Shown here: positions 50,623 to 61,559 of the stretch, piece by piece
Numbering within the stretch: the stretch's first letter is position 1
Layout: each line of letters begins with the position of its first letter
Assembly: GCA_036852015.1 (NCBI GenBank)
Contig: JAANDG010000315.1
Span: 46,001-110,000 of the forward strand
Origin: Pelodera strongyloides
Taxonomy: Eukaryota; Nematoda; Chromadorea; Rhabditida; Rhabditidae
Reading direction: 5' to 3'
Length of the DNA: 64,000 nucleotides
Made by a program: the position numbers and the translations under genes
The notes under the pieces: generated by a model
What the model was told of the DNA's origin: nothing
What the model saw: the letters and a program-made list of their open reading frames with translations, nothing else
Database searches by the model: none

Positions 50623-52467
50623 TCTGCTATTGATTATTCAAGTTTCTTGCCGGGAATGTAGAGAAAAACACAGAAAAAAATATAGTAGGATGCACTTTTT
50701 TCCAATTTTCCGGCGCAACATTCACGCAGTATTCAGCAATTTACTATAGCCATTTTTACCTAACAATCTATCGCAGTTGTCCCGCCCATTCGTTTTTTTT
50801 TCGACAAAATCTCATGTTCCCAAACATCAGCAGGTCTGTACTTTGTAACGAGGAAATAGCGTCTTTTCTCCCAAAGAAATGCTCGAGAAACTTGCGCGCT
50901 CGCGGCTCAGATGCGGCTCAGATGCGGCTCGTCAAAAGTGTTGTAATATGGGGCGCTAGTCTCACATATTATTGAAATGCTGTCGTTTGTAGCCGTACGG
51001 TAGAGTGGTGTGTTTACATTTGTGTGAAACGTTTATTATGCCAGTTGGTGACAGTTGTTATGGCACATATACACACATACTGAGGTTGCAAAGCTATTCC
51101 TTTTATACTAAAACTGCATGGCAGTTTCACAAGAAAAGACATTTACTAATGAGAAACACATACAGGTTACAAAAGTTTCTTCGATATTGGCACCGCAGTA
51201 CAACTTCAAATTGTGCCAATTGACGGCGGGTTTGAATTTGTTAGGAATAATAAAATATCAAATAATCAACCTTTTAGGTATTCGGAGAAGGAATGTACAC
51301 GAAATTGATGAATTCAGCACTGTAAACTTCGTACCTGTGACTTCAAAATTACCTCTACATGACTTGAATTTAATTAAATATTATTCATTGAACAAGTTTG
51401 ATTTTGTGTTCGTAAACTTGTTCGTAAACTTCATATGCTTGTACACTCATGTAAAATAAAATATTTATTTATATATATTGTTTGAATAGTCAACCACTTT
51501 TATTTATAACATGCGAGAGCTATTTGACTAAGTTTTTCAACTGATACAAATGAATCATCGGTACAAAGATAGAAATCCCATAATGGCCTCTCCATGTATG
51601 CGATTCGCACTTGCGAAAATGACAAACGCCTGTCCATGTTCGAGTCAATGTAAAAATGACATGGTCCCGCAGCGATTTTGAATCTAGTACGGATTTATTT
51701 CAAAATAGTATGAATCTATTTCAAATAGCACGGGACTGATACGGATCTATTTCAAATAGCACGGGTTTGAGATACTTTCGCTGCAGGACCATGTCAAATG
51801 CGTTATTCGCATGGGTTACGGTAGGCATTTGACATTTTCGCAAGTGCGAATGGCAAACATGGACAGGCTATGCCGAGGATGGCTCCCTTTATTTATGTCG
51901 TTTCATTACCTAGTGCCATAATCCTTTTCTCTAATGACAAGACCCTTTTTGGTAGAAATGTAAGTCGCAATACAAAATAAAAACTAGGCTGTATTCCCGT
52001 CACTACCATAACATCCATAAATCATTGTTATATGTGCGTTAGTTTATTTTATGTTTGTGTATGTTTCTTCTTCTCACGGTTTACGAGGAGCATGTCCAGG
52101 GCGTCGTAAGTTTGCCACTTATTTAACCCAGCGTTTCTATTTATATTTTTATATTTTCTTTATTTAGCGCACGTTCGATCACGAGGTTAGCGTTACTAAG
52201 TTATTAGAGTGTGACGTTTATGTGGTACTATGAAGGTCACCCGGTTTACGCACAGGGGGTAAATATATAACTCGTAGTTCCAAAAAGACACGTGTACGCG
52301 GCTGTTCGCCCGATTATGGAGAAAATTAGCTAGATAATCTTAACAAATGTTTATTTTTGTTACACTGCTATGGTCTGGGCTAGTATAGCAGATCCCTATG
52401 TTTACTTACGTGAGGTGGGATATTTACGTTACATTATGTTTTTAACATATATAGGCATTTTGCGCAA
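50623..52467. other. Intergenic region after the guanylate cyclase
   Basis: Contains the inverted-repeat element at 51591-51863. An open frame of 113 codons at 51118-51459 is AT-rich, has no recognisable domain and no splice context, and I do not call it. Confidence 0.6.
51591..51863. mobile_element. Inverted-repeat element downstream of the guanylate cyclase
   Basis: Arms of about 45 bases (CGCACTTGCGAAAATG against CATTTTCGCAAGTGCG) around a short internal tandem of CTATTTCAAATAGCACGG-like units. Confidence 0.65.
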
Positions 52468-53684
52468 ATGGGATGGTACGTGAGCCGGCTTCTATTGCCG
52501 ATGCTGGTTACCGTAGCGTGGAGTCAGGTTGGGATTTTACTTATTTATTTATTTATTTACTTATTCATTTTACAATTAGTGAATTATTAAATAACACCAC
52601 ATGCTGTGCGCACATGATTGATTGAGATATTAAAGCAGTACTGTAGGAAATTTGCATATGATACGCATATCCTATGCATCCCTATGTAAATTCGGTGCCG
52701 GAAGCTTGACGGCCAAATTTGCATACGATACGTAGAAAATGAGTATCATATGCAAATTTCCCAAACCAGGTACAATACGTCTTTAAATATTTTCTTTATA
52801 GATGTTCTACGAAGTGCCGCCGCTAAAAGTTTGCGCGAAATACTACAACTGCGCTCCTGAGGTATACATACTTATACTTGAACATGTATGCCATTGGTTG
52901 ACACTTTTATTGAACACGTGCTGGAATAACGCAATGTTTTAAAGAGGTATAACAACAGGTTTCTGAAGCATACTATGGACAACGTCTATGTATTTATGCT
53001 TGTAATCGATCTTTTTAGTCATACACATTTGCAATGCAGGCATACAACATACATATGTTTCAAAAACCGGCTGTTATACCACTTTAAAGCGAAATACCAG
53101 TCGGTTTTTGAAACGCATCGCAGACAACTCAATTCTTACGTATTTATGCTAATTTGCTCGAATTTAGCTCGATTTTTATTCCAATTTGTGTTCATTTGCA
53201 TATGCTGCATAAGAATGCTGGTGTACTCGATGCGTTTCAAAAACCGGCCGGTATTTCGCTTTAAAGTTGTCCCATTAGTTCACACTGTCCTCAGAATAAT
53301 GACACAATTTTTAGTATTCCGATGTTTACTCGCCATGGCCTCGCCAAACTAGAAAGGTAACTTCTACGACCTTCAGTGCATCATAGTTGTGAGACAAATC
53401 ATGTCTGTCTGACAGTCTGACCAGTATTTATTTGGCCACTCTTTAGGTAGCATACAATATACTACATTTAAACCTACCCATTAAAACCGCGTGCCATATC
53501 GCTTTAAAATATTTAGATCGCCAAGACCATCGTTCAAGTTAAAACGGTGAATCCACCGCCCGTCTACGTGCACAGGCCTGCTCCTCCGCCTCCTCCGCCT
53601 GCAGGCAGACCCGCTTCCGCTATTTCTACAGTACTCTGCCAGTTGACATCGGTTAGCGTAGCCTTCATGCTACGTGTACTGTAA
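52468..53684 (+). CDS. Small secreted, probably GPI-anchored protein (plus-strand paralogue 1)
   Basis: Not a family I recognise. Three phase-0 exons, 52468-52527, 52802-52861 and 53517-53684, give 95 residues. Exon 1 (20 codons) is entirely a signal peptide, ending in TVAWSQ. Exon 2 (20 codons) holds two cysteines (VCAKYYNCAPE). Exon 3 runs from KTIVQVKTV through PPPVYVHR and a proline run to a hydrophobic tail (CQLTSVSVAFMLRVL) that resembles a GPI-attachment signal. AATAAA follows at about 53716. Exon number, exon phases and the KTI-V-PPP-YVHR block match the gene at 55726-57348, so the two are tandem paralogues. Both introns carry TTAA-type palindromic elements. The start was chosen because it opens the signal peptide; another ATG just downstream is out of frame. 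Function unknown. Confidence 0.72.
52630..52785. mobile_element. Diverged TTAA palindrome related to the GCTAGCCC subfamily
   Basis: Starts TTAAAGCAG and ends TCTTTAA; inner arms AAATTTGCATATGATA and its complement recall the three intact copies. In intron 1 of the gene at 52468-53684. Confidence 0.6.
52939..53087. mobile_element. TTAAAGAGGTATAAC palindromic element
   Basis: A variant with TTAAAGAGGTATAACA ends and the usual GTTTCAAAAACCGGC inner repeat. Its last TTAA is the first TTAA of the next element. In intron 2 of the gene at 52468. Confidence 0.75.
53084..53264. mobile_element. TTAAAGCGAAA palindromic element, well preserved
   Basis: Complete 181-base copy joined directly to the element at 52939-53087. 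Matches the family consensus at nearly every terminal base. In intron 2 of the gene at 52468. Confidence 0.88.
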
Positions 53685-53779
53685 CTATTTTGTAAATCGA
53701 TTATATCGAGGCTTCAATAAATATTCTTTTTTATGCAGTGTTATTTACATAAACAGGTATATACATAATGCGACTGTAG

Positions 53780-54260
53780 TTAAAGGGATGGGTTCACTAC
53801 AAAATCACCTTGTTTTTATGCTTTAGTTTGATTGTACAAAGGTAAGCTTAAACAAAGAGCATAAAAAAAGTTTCTTGAATTACTCCCTAGGGAAGATATT
53901 AAGTAAAAAGGGTGAGTATTGATCTATCTTCCGATAACGTGAGTAAACAAGATAAACTAGGGAAGCTAAGAGATATGGCTGAAACACACTGTTTTGAGAA
54001 AAATAAACTGTAGTTTTCATCGTTTATTTTACTTAAAACAATGAAAAACAGTGTGTTTCAGCCATATCTCTTAGCTTCCCTAGTTTATCTTGTTTACTCA
54101 CGTTATCGGAAAATAGATCAATACTCACCCTTTTTACCTAATATCTTCCATAGGGAGTAATTCAAGAAACTTTTTTTATGCTCTTTGTCTAAGTTTACCT
54201 TTGTACAATCAAACTAAAGCATAAAAACAAGGTGATTTTGTAGTGAGCCCATCCCTTTAA
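53780..54260. mobile_element. Long TTAAAGGG palindrome (type 2)
   Basis: About 480 bases, near-perfect inverted arms (TTAAAGGGATGGGTTCACTA and mirror), interior unlike type 1. Between the two plus-strand secreted paralogues. Confidence 0.9.
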
Positions 54261-54498
54261 AGTTAAAATTAGACACTATACATTCTTTAAATATACAATT
54301 TTCAAAGTTCCAGATACCTTTCATACCACATTGAACCTTCATAGAAAATGAATTAGGAAATAATATTGAGAGTATTTGTACAAATTAAGGAAAGGCGAGT
54401 TGACAAAATGACAGTTCGAATATGGTACACCGTTTCGACCCTGTCCCATATGAGGTTTTTGCCAACGTTGGGTCTCATCAGGGCTATGACGTAAAGGC

Positions 54499-54973
54499 TT
54501 AAAGGGACAGGTTCACTAGGATTTGCACCTTTTTTAATGTTTTCTCTTGATAGTATGGCCAAAAACATTCACAATGCGAAAATTACATAAAATTACCTTT
54601 GCTCCCCGAGGCAGGAGAGCATGCCAAAAAGCTAAGCTACCTCGAATTTATAAAACAACTGTGGTACCGCAGCCGTAGCTAAGTGGGAAGTAGTGTGACA
54701 GGGTTATAGGTGTAGAGATTGTTGTGATAGACATAGGGTGATAAAAGGGCCCTGTATCGTCTAGGCTCTCCAGCCCTGGTACACTAGCCACAGCCGCATA
54801 CGGTACTCTGGTTATTTTTATAAATTCGAGGTAGGTTAGCTTTTCGAGCATACTCTCCTGCCTCGGGGAGCAATGGTAATTTTATGTAATTTTCGCATTG
54901 TGAATGTTTACGGCCATACTATCAATAGAAAATATTCAAAAAGGTGCAAATCCTAGTGAACCTGTCCCTTTAA
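54499..54973. mobile_element. Long TTAAAGGG palindrome (type 1, diverged)
   Basis: Same family as 40290-40757 (shared TGCTCCCCG and AAAGCTAA blocks). Arms pair well but with more changes. Its right TTAA is shared with the next element. Confidence 0.85.
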
Positions 54974-55148
54974 AGCGAACTACCGGCCGGTTTTTGAAAC
55001 GCATCGTGGACAACAGAATTCTTGCGTATTTATGCTAAGTTACTCGAATTTAGCTCGATTTTTTATTCTACTTTGCGTTCATTTGCATAAGCTGCATAAG
55101 AATGCTGGTGTATTCGATGCGTTTCAAAAACCAGCCGGCATCTCGCTA
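54970..55148. mobile_element. TTAAAGCGAAA element joined to the preceding palindrome
   Basis: Left end TTAAAGCGAACTACCGGCC intact; right end stops at CATCTCGCTAG without the final TTAA. Between the plus-strand secreted paralogues. Confidence 0.8.
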
Positions 55149-55568
55149 GTTCATCAACTGTTGCCAAGTAGTCCTACATATTAAAGAATGGATAGAGATA
55201 GCGAACAGTGAGAAGACGTGTTAAAGGGAGAGATAGAGAGAGGGAGATAGAGAGAGAGAGAGTGAGGGAGAGCGAGAGAGACAGGGGGAAAATGGAGATA
55301 CACAGAGAGAATCAGAGTGATGAAAAGGAAATGGTTGCTTTTTATTACTGTCTAAAATCTACAACTTCCGAGGTAGTAAATCATCTTTCAGACAGTAAAT
55401 AAAATTAAAATAAAAAAAAACACTTCTTGCAAATTTACGATCGCGAGATTCGCACGCGTAAGTTGTACGAAGTTTTTATTGCAGTAGTGAAGCTGATATT
55501 GTTTATTACATTTATATTTCATATAGGATTGTGAGCCAAGGAAGGCCGCAGTCGCCTCGAGTGATGCG

Positions 55569-55596
55569 CTGAGCCTAAGACTAAGCCTAAGCCTAA
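55569..55596. repeat. Short degenerate telomere-like repeat
   Basis: Four to five CCTAAG-type units with mismatches, about 130 bases upstream of the small gene starting at 55726. Too short to be more than a relic. Confidence 0.5.
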
Positions 55597-55725
55597 TCTC
55601 TACGTTATAATTTATATTAGGCCATGTTTAGCAGTTGCAACGAGCTTTTCAAGTTTCGTATCGTATTCGCCGTTTTCGATGACGTATTTTTATTTTATCA
55701 GTCAAAAAAAAATTTCAGGCTGCCA

Positions 55726-57348
55726 ATGGTCCAAGTTACTACGATACTGCTTCTGTTCAGTTGCTTTTCATTGGCAGTTGCACAGGTTTCATATTTTCTT
55801 ACATTTAGTCGCCACCTATTTAACCGATAGTATTCCATAGTATGTAATACAGTAGCCGGTTACAGGACGCGCGTATCAAACATCGCTTTTAACAGACTGC
55901 AATTTTTGTATCAATGAACTGTTATAGTTGATAGGCAAAGGACCATGCCCATAAACATTTATTTATGGGAAATATTACCTAATATGCAAATGTGTCTGCG
56001 TACTGTATTCGTGACCCTGAACCATTTCAACGCGAAACAAAAAAAACGGTTGGGACCAACAGCCAACCCATTTCGGGACGCGCCGCGGGTCAGGAGTGAC
56101 CCGGATCAGCCCGTGGCCCACCTGGCGGGTCGAAGAGTGAACGGCTCAACACGCGACCCGTGTGACAGGTGGAAATGCGAAACGGGTTGCCTTTCGACGT
56201 GCCCTCTACAATGGTGGCCCGCGACCCGTACGATCCGTATTTACCCCCACTCTAGGCCGCGCACCGGCAGTTTCCTCAGTGTTTAAAGATTTGCTTTCTT
56301 GTTTAGCAGTTCTTCGAGCGTGCTGAAGAAAAAGACTGTGCGGAGTATTATCAGACTATCTGGCAACGTCAAGGCAATCCAGGATGCCCTCCCGGGGTAT
56401 GATAGTTTTGATTTTAGATTTCCACTGTTAGCGCGATAGCTCTAACATAGTTTGAATTTCTTCCGAGAGTACGTTTTTCTAGATTTTACTTCTTTATTCA
56501 TATTGAAACATATCCAATTTTTTTCCGTGCGTGCGTAGTCTGACTTTAATAATAATAATTTATTTCCAGTTGCATGATTCTTTCAGTTGATAAAGGTGAT
56601 AATACTGTAAATGGAAAATCAAAGAAAATATAAAATAGTAAAGCCGCTAAAGCCACTAAAAATAACCGCAGGGGTATATAACCGTAGGGGCGATAACCGT
56701 AGGGGTTGTTTAGTTTAGCACATGCATACATACAATTTACGCTTGCTTTTCAAGAATAACCAAAAATCCTGTATGTCCCCTACACGGAACCACCACCTTT
56801 TTTACCACGATATTCTGTTTTATACTACGATTTTCGGAACAAGATAATAAAAATTTGCATGTTATAGTACTCGGATCTATTTCTGCCATGGCGACGCCTC
56901 ACGAAAAAGGTAAGAAATCTATATGGCTCCCCTTACCTCTTCCCCTAACCCTCCCTCTGTCTCTCTCTGTCTATGTTTGTCTCTGTCTCATTCTCTCTCT
57001 CCCCCTCTCTCTCACTCGATCTCTCTCTCACTCTCTTTCTCTGTTGTTTTCGACCATATCGTCGACGATGTCCGCCGTGTTGGAGTCTCGTTAGCACGAT
57101 GGACCAGAAGCAAATACAAGTTAATTTACCGTAATTTCTGCATTCAGCTTCTCAAAACTATCATCAAAGTTCACATCGTCCAACCGCCACCTATCTACGT
57201 GCACCGCGGCGGTGTGCCGCAGCAACCGTGCACAATTAAAAGAAAGAAGCAAGGCAAGTGCGGTACTACAAAGGCGGCGCTCAACCGTGGAACATCAGTT
57301 ATGCAAATTCTTGTCCTCGCATTTGCGTACGCAGTCAGCAAGGTGTAA
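55726..57348 (+). CDS. Small secreted, probably GPI-anchored protein (plus-strand paralogue 2)
   Basis: Three phase-0 exons, 55726-55785, 56310-56396 (or from 56307) and 57148-57348, give about 115 residues. Exon 1 is a signal peptide of 20 codons (MVQVTTILLLFSCFSLAVAQ), seven bases after a TTTCAG acceptor that suits trans-splicing. Exon 2 has two cysteines (KDCAEYY and NPGCPPG). Exon 3 has KTIIKVHIV, then PPPIYVHR, a basic stretch with two cysteines (PCTIKRKKQGKC), and a hydrophobic end (SVMQILVLAFAYAVSKV). Over the 20 residues opening exon 3, 12 match the gene at 52468-53684, and gene structure is the same. AATAAA lies shortly after the TAA, at about 57371. Exon 2 could include an extra leading Gln, since tttag|cag offers two acceptors. 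Function unknown. Confidence 0.75.
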
Positions 57349-57420
57349 GCTATGCCGGTTGGCAGAATGCAGAATAAATGAATAAAGATGGAATTTGTGT
57401 TGTAATTACTGAACACAGAA

Positions 57421-57657
57421 GCCATATGCACACCACTACGATTCCCTCGAGGAAATATTCCCTGGTGATAGAAATAGCATGCTAACATGATACAGGGAAC
57501 ACCACAACGATAGGCCCTTCTACGAGAAACGTTGGCCGGTGCGCGAAATACAAAAATGGGTGGGCCCACACACTGCGGTTATTTGGGACTAGTTTTAGGC
57601 CGCGCACCGACCAAGTTTCCTCACCGTTGGGGAATTGAGTGGTAGACATGGCCTCAG
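57421..57657. mobile_element. CATATTCACCACTC inverted-repeat element, copy 3, interrupted
   Basis: Same ends but split by about 100 bases containing a GC-rich repeat (57520-57615). Between the convergent genes ending at 57348 and 57840. Confidence 0.55.
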
Positions 57658-57839
57658 GCTTTGTGTGTGTGCGGGGGTCACGTTGAAAATGTTTTCTGCA
57701 ACTAAAATGTATCAAAAATATTTGTTTGCTATTAGCACAGGATAATTATTAGCACAGAAATTATTAGCACTATTAGCACAGAATAGGTTCCTGAAGTTGA
57801 ACTATAAATGATTTATTAATTAAATACAATTTATAATAT

Positions 57840-59184
57840 TCACTGAATCCAATATGCCGCAAGGAGGAGGAGGCATCCGATTGAACTGTAGCCGGATGCG
57901 GATCTGGACGCGGACGGATGTTCCACGTAGATATACTTGGGCTGACCCCAGACTTTCTGAAAGAAAGACAAGTAAATAACGTGAACGTTGAAGTTGAGCC
58001 GAGGCGTGCGCCAAACGGTCATTTTTGTTGTCAGGCTTCACTGAGGGAACCTTGGCTGGCGCGCGGGCTACATCCGGCCAGAAATAGGGGGGGGGGGCGG
58101 TGCACATGGTACCATCCTTTTTGTAGGCCACGCACCAGCCAAGATTTCGCGTTGCAGGGTGGAAACGCGGGCGCTTTTGCACCCTACAGTTGCCAGCTGG
58201 CAATGCCCGAGTTCGCATGACATAGCTATTAAAGGGTCAGGCCCATTTCAAATGACCCCTATTTTTGATGATTCCAACTGATTCTTCATGTCAAATATAG
58301 TAGGATATGATATTTTCCTAATTTTCAAGCGCAAAATTCACGCAGTATTCGTCAATTTACCATTGCCGGTCATACCCAACTATTTATCGCAGTTGTCACG
58401 CCCCTTCGCGCTAATTGGGCAATATGCTCTATTGGGCGTGGCAATTGCGCTATTGGCCAATGAGCGCGAAGGGGCGTGCCAACTGCGATAAATAGTGGGG
58501 TATGACTGCCGACTGTAAATTGCCGAATAGTGTGTGAATTTTGCGCTTGATAATAAGAAAAATATTGCATCCTACTATATTTGACATCGAGAACTAGATG
58601 GAATCATCAAAAATAGGGGTCATTTGAAATGGGCCTGACCCTTTAAATCGAAATACCGGCCGGTTTTTGAAACGCATCTCAAGTACTTTCATCCCTATGC
58701 ATTTATGCAACGTGGGGGCTAATTGGGGTCTAGTTTTTATTCTAATTTTTTCTTTTTCATATGCTGCGTAAGAAAGCAGGTGTACGCAATGAGTTTCAAA
58801 AACCGGCCGGTAGTTTGCTTTAAAAATATGCATTGATATCGAAAACGAATTGTAGTAAAATTACTATTTTTTTTGCGTGGGCGTTTTTGAAATTAATTCT
58901 GGTTGAATTTCTGCGCAGAAAGGACACACAATATAACTCGAGCTCGAGCTTATGTTTTAAAACCACGTGCTACACCGCTTTAAGAGGAACTTTAGATATT
59001 AAGAACTAACCATGTTAATAATTCGTACACCGTTCGCATTGTAAGACTCCATCGGTTGTTCAGCCATATTTTGGAAATCGATGTATTCGAAGTCCTTTTC
59101 AAGTGGCCTGTAGGGCGTAAATACACTGTAGGCGTAACTGGCGACGATCACTCCGCAAACAAGGAGAAGTTGAAAGCTACGCAT
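57840..59184 (-). CDS. Small secreted, probably GPI-anchored protein (minus-strand paralogue 1)
   Basis: Two exons, 59184-59011 and 57956-57840, joined in phase 0, give 96 residues. The ATG is two bases after a TTTCAG acceptor. The protein opens with a signal peptide (SFQLLLVCGVIVASYAYS), then an acidic and aromatic stretch with RPLEKDFEYIDFQNMAEQP and NGVRIINM. The last exon has KVWGQPKYIYVEH, a Ser/Ala/Gly-rich linker and a hydrophobic tail (IGCLLLLAAYWIQ) of the GPI-signal type. A polyadenylation AATAAA lies just beyond the stop. The tandem gene at 59438-59911 has the same structure and a nearly identical last exon. The single intron contains a TTAAAGGG palindrome joined to a TTAAAGCG element (58229-58823). 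Function unknown. Confidence 0.76.
58229..58646. mobile_element. Long TTAAAGGG palindrome (type 3)
   Basis: About 418 bases, ends TTAAAGGGTCAGGCCCATTT and mirror, central stem around GCGCGAAGGGGCG. In the intron of the minus-strand gene 57840-59184. Confidence 0.9.
58643..58823. mobile_element. TTAAAGCGAAA element joined to the preceding palindrome
   Basis: Shares TTAA with the end of 58229-58646. Termini TTAAATCGAAATACCGG and GGTAGTTTGCTTTAA. In the intron of the gene at 57840-59184. Confidence 0.8.
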
Positions 59185-59209
59185 TCTGAAAAATGTAGAT
59201 AAAGAGAAA

Positions 59210-59280
59210 GACCCCCTAGCGCAACACAAAGAGCGCGGAGAGTGAGGTGAGTGACGGGGGTTCGAGTCCGGTGGGGGTCA
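59210..59280 (+). pseudogene. tRNA-like sequence, probable tRNA pseudogene
   Basis: A perfect 7-base acceptor stem (GACCCCC with GGGGGTC), a 4-base D stem (GCGC with GCGC), an A box close to consensus at 59217-59227 and B box GGTTCGAGTCC at 59259-59269 fit a 71-base tRNA. The anticodon stem does not pair and the T stem is poor, so it is more likely a decayed tRNA or SINE head than a working gene. Lies between the two minus-strand secreted genes. Confidence 0.35.
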
Positions 59281-59437
59281 CTCGATCTCGATCCAGTGCC
59301 CGGAACATAGGATATACACTATACACGTTAGCCACTGAGGTATGCACAGATGTTGCACATCCCATTGTATCAACTATTGTAAAGGAGCACGCATTTGAGG
59401 TATGAACGCTTTACTAATTAAATAAAAATTATAATCT

Positions 59438-59911
59438 TCAATGAAGCCAATATGCAGCAAGGAGGAGGAGACATCCAATTGAACTGTAGCCGGATGCGGA
59501 TCTGGACGCATGTTCCACGTAGATATACTTGGGCTGACCCCAGACTTTCTAAAGCAATTGAAGTAAAACTTTGGCCGTATATGGCTATAGAGGAGGTGTG
59601 CCAGAAGTATGCGAATGTGAAAATCGTTCCAAAACCACGTGTAGTTGCACTTTAAGCGCATAAAATCGTTACAAAACCACGTGTAGTTTCACTTTAATAG
59701 TAAAACTTAAAAATCGAACCATGTTAATGACTCGGATGCCATTAGGAGTGTAGTATTCTGTGGGTTGCTCAGCCATATTCTGGAAGTCGATATATGGGAA
59801 GTCCTGCTCAAGTGGCTTGTACGGTTGCACATTCATGGGAGCAAATACGCTGTAGGCGTAGCTGGAGACGATTACACCGCAAAGAAGTAACAACAGTTGA
59901 AAGTAGCCCAT
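59438..59911 (-). CDS. Small secreted, probably GPI-anchored protein (minus-strand paralogue 2)
   Basis: Two exons, 59911-59720 and 59548-59438, phase 0, 100 residues. Signal peptide GYFQLLLLLCGVIVSSYAYS, then a mature part sharing YKPLEQDFPYIDFQNMAEQP and NGIRVINM with its neighbour. The last exon differs from the neighbour by a two-residue deletion and two substitutions (ends AAYWLH). The ATG was chosen by alignment with the paralogue and because an acceptor lies just upstream; an in-frame ATG at 59947 would add a basic and aromatic extension before the signal peptide and is less likely. The intron is short (171 bases), in contrast to 1054 bases in the paralogue, and the difference is largely inserted elements. 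Function unknown. Confidence 0.76.
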
Positions 59912-60027
59912 CCTTAAATTGAAAAAGAAAATAAACCTCCGGAACAAACCTACTAAATTACGTGCGACTACAAACTACAACAATGTGGTACACGGCCGGA
60001 TCCCTCAGATGCGGCTTGATGCAACTG

Positions 60028-60145
60028 CCATATTCACCACTCAATTCCCCATGGGGAATTCCCCATCCCTTTCTCTGCGTCTCTTAGAATGATATTTTCT
60101 GTCCCAGGGAATATTTACCCGAGGGAGTCGGGTGGTGAATATGGT
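60028..60145. mobile_element. CATATTCACCACTC inverted-repeat element, copy 4
   Basis: Complete copy upstream of the minus-strand gene starting at 59911. Confidence 0.7.
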
Positions 60146-60287
60146 CTCGGGTTTCGAGAAACACCCAACATGCTCAATAATTACACTATGAGAATACAGC
60201 TATGGCAACCAACATGGCTTGAAGCGCAATTGCCTTGTCTTGTCGATATGACAAAACCGCAGACCAATGCCATTACTGTACTGGAAG

Positions 60288-60390
60288 CCATATTCACCAT
60301 CACTACGATTCCCTTGGGGAAATGTTCCCTGAGGACAGAAAATAGCGGGGAATACCTCATGGGGAATTGAGTGGTGAATTAGGCCTCAGG
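60288..60390. mobile_element. CATATTCACCACTC inverted-repeat element, copy 5, shortened
   Basis: Same ends, centre partly deleted; 140 bases after copy 4. Confidence 0.6.
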
Positions 60391-61167
60391 CTTCGTAAAA
60401 GTTTATCATAGCCCTTGTAATAGAAAACTCAAAAATAGTATCATGCTGAATAGGTACTGAGTGCTGTAACTTCATGTGAGTGCTTAATGTGCACACCACA
60501 ATGAGAATTATGAATGCCACAGAATAAACACCTCGTACGGCTAAACGAATAATGACTTTACATGGCCTACTTGCACCATCAACACACGAAGATGAAATAA
60601 AAAATTTTTTTATAAAAAGGGTGAAAAAAGTCGCAGACCCAGAAGAACCAACAAGGGCTATGCGCCCAACTGCGCCCCTAAAATATCGGCTAGAAAAACC
60701 AACGTGTCTATAATATTGAGTTTATAACCTAGACAGGCACATTAATCAATTGGAAAGAAAATTGCATATGGTTATCCCACGGTTTGCCTTACGCATAGAT
60801 CACGTAATAATAAATGGGTGATTTGCAGAATTCAGCGTAGCATCACTCGAAAAAGAAAAACACAAAATACATATAGCAAGGAACGAAAAAAAGTTTCGTA
60901 TGCCCGAGATTCGCCAAGTTTTGCAAGGCATGGAAAATGTTGTATTTTAGACCATGTCCCATGTGCCGCTAATAAAGTGTTACATAGATATCGTCCAACT
61001 TTATAGTGAAGATTGAACTAAACTAAAATATTTTTTCACCATAACCATAACTCACTGAGTTTCACAGTGATACAGCGGAGACTTTATTGTTTTCCCACCT
61101 TTTCCCTTTTGAATGATTAATTTGAAATTATATCAAAACTTCGTGTAAAACATAGAAGCTACTCTTA

Positions 61168-61559
61168 TGGGGTTTCCAAGTATCTCAGAAATTCGGCGTG
61201 ATTCTATCAATACTATTTGAATATATTGAATATTTATTATACTCATTAAAAGAGCGCAACGCCGTGAGAGACGATGAAAAGCGAAAAATCAAAGTAGATA
61301 ATATAGATACTTGGAAATAATTTCCACCAACAGTATATCGATTGTAATTCCACAAGGTTAATAAAGAAAACGATGATGATAGCGAATCAAAGAACTTGGT
61401 CCCGCACAAACAGACAACCCGTATTTCTGTATTTCTGTATACTGTATACCGTATACCGTATTTCTGCACGAAATTTCCATATATAATATGAAATATTAAA
61501 AAAAAAAAATTTCGTGTAGTTCCAAAATACTGTAAATTTACAGCGCACGTGGAAACCCT
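61168..61559. mobile_element. GGTTTCCAAGTAT palindromic element, enlarged copy
   Basis: Ends GGGGTTTCCAAGTATC and mirror; longer than the other three because of extra internal sequence (about 61215-61430). Between the minus-strand secreted pair and the gene at 62193. Confidence 0.65.

Noticed and set aside
51118..51459. 113-codon frame downstream of the guanylate cyclase
   Set aside because: AT-rich, no recognised motif, no exon partners; likely chance.
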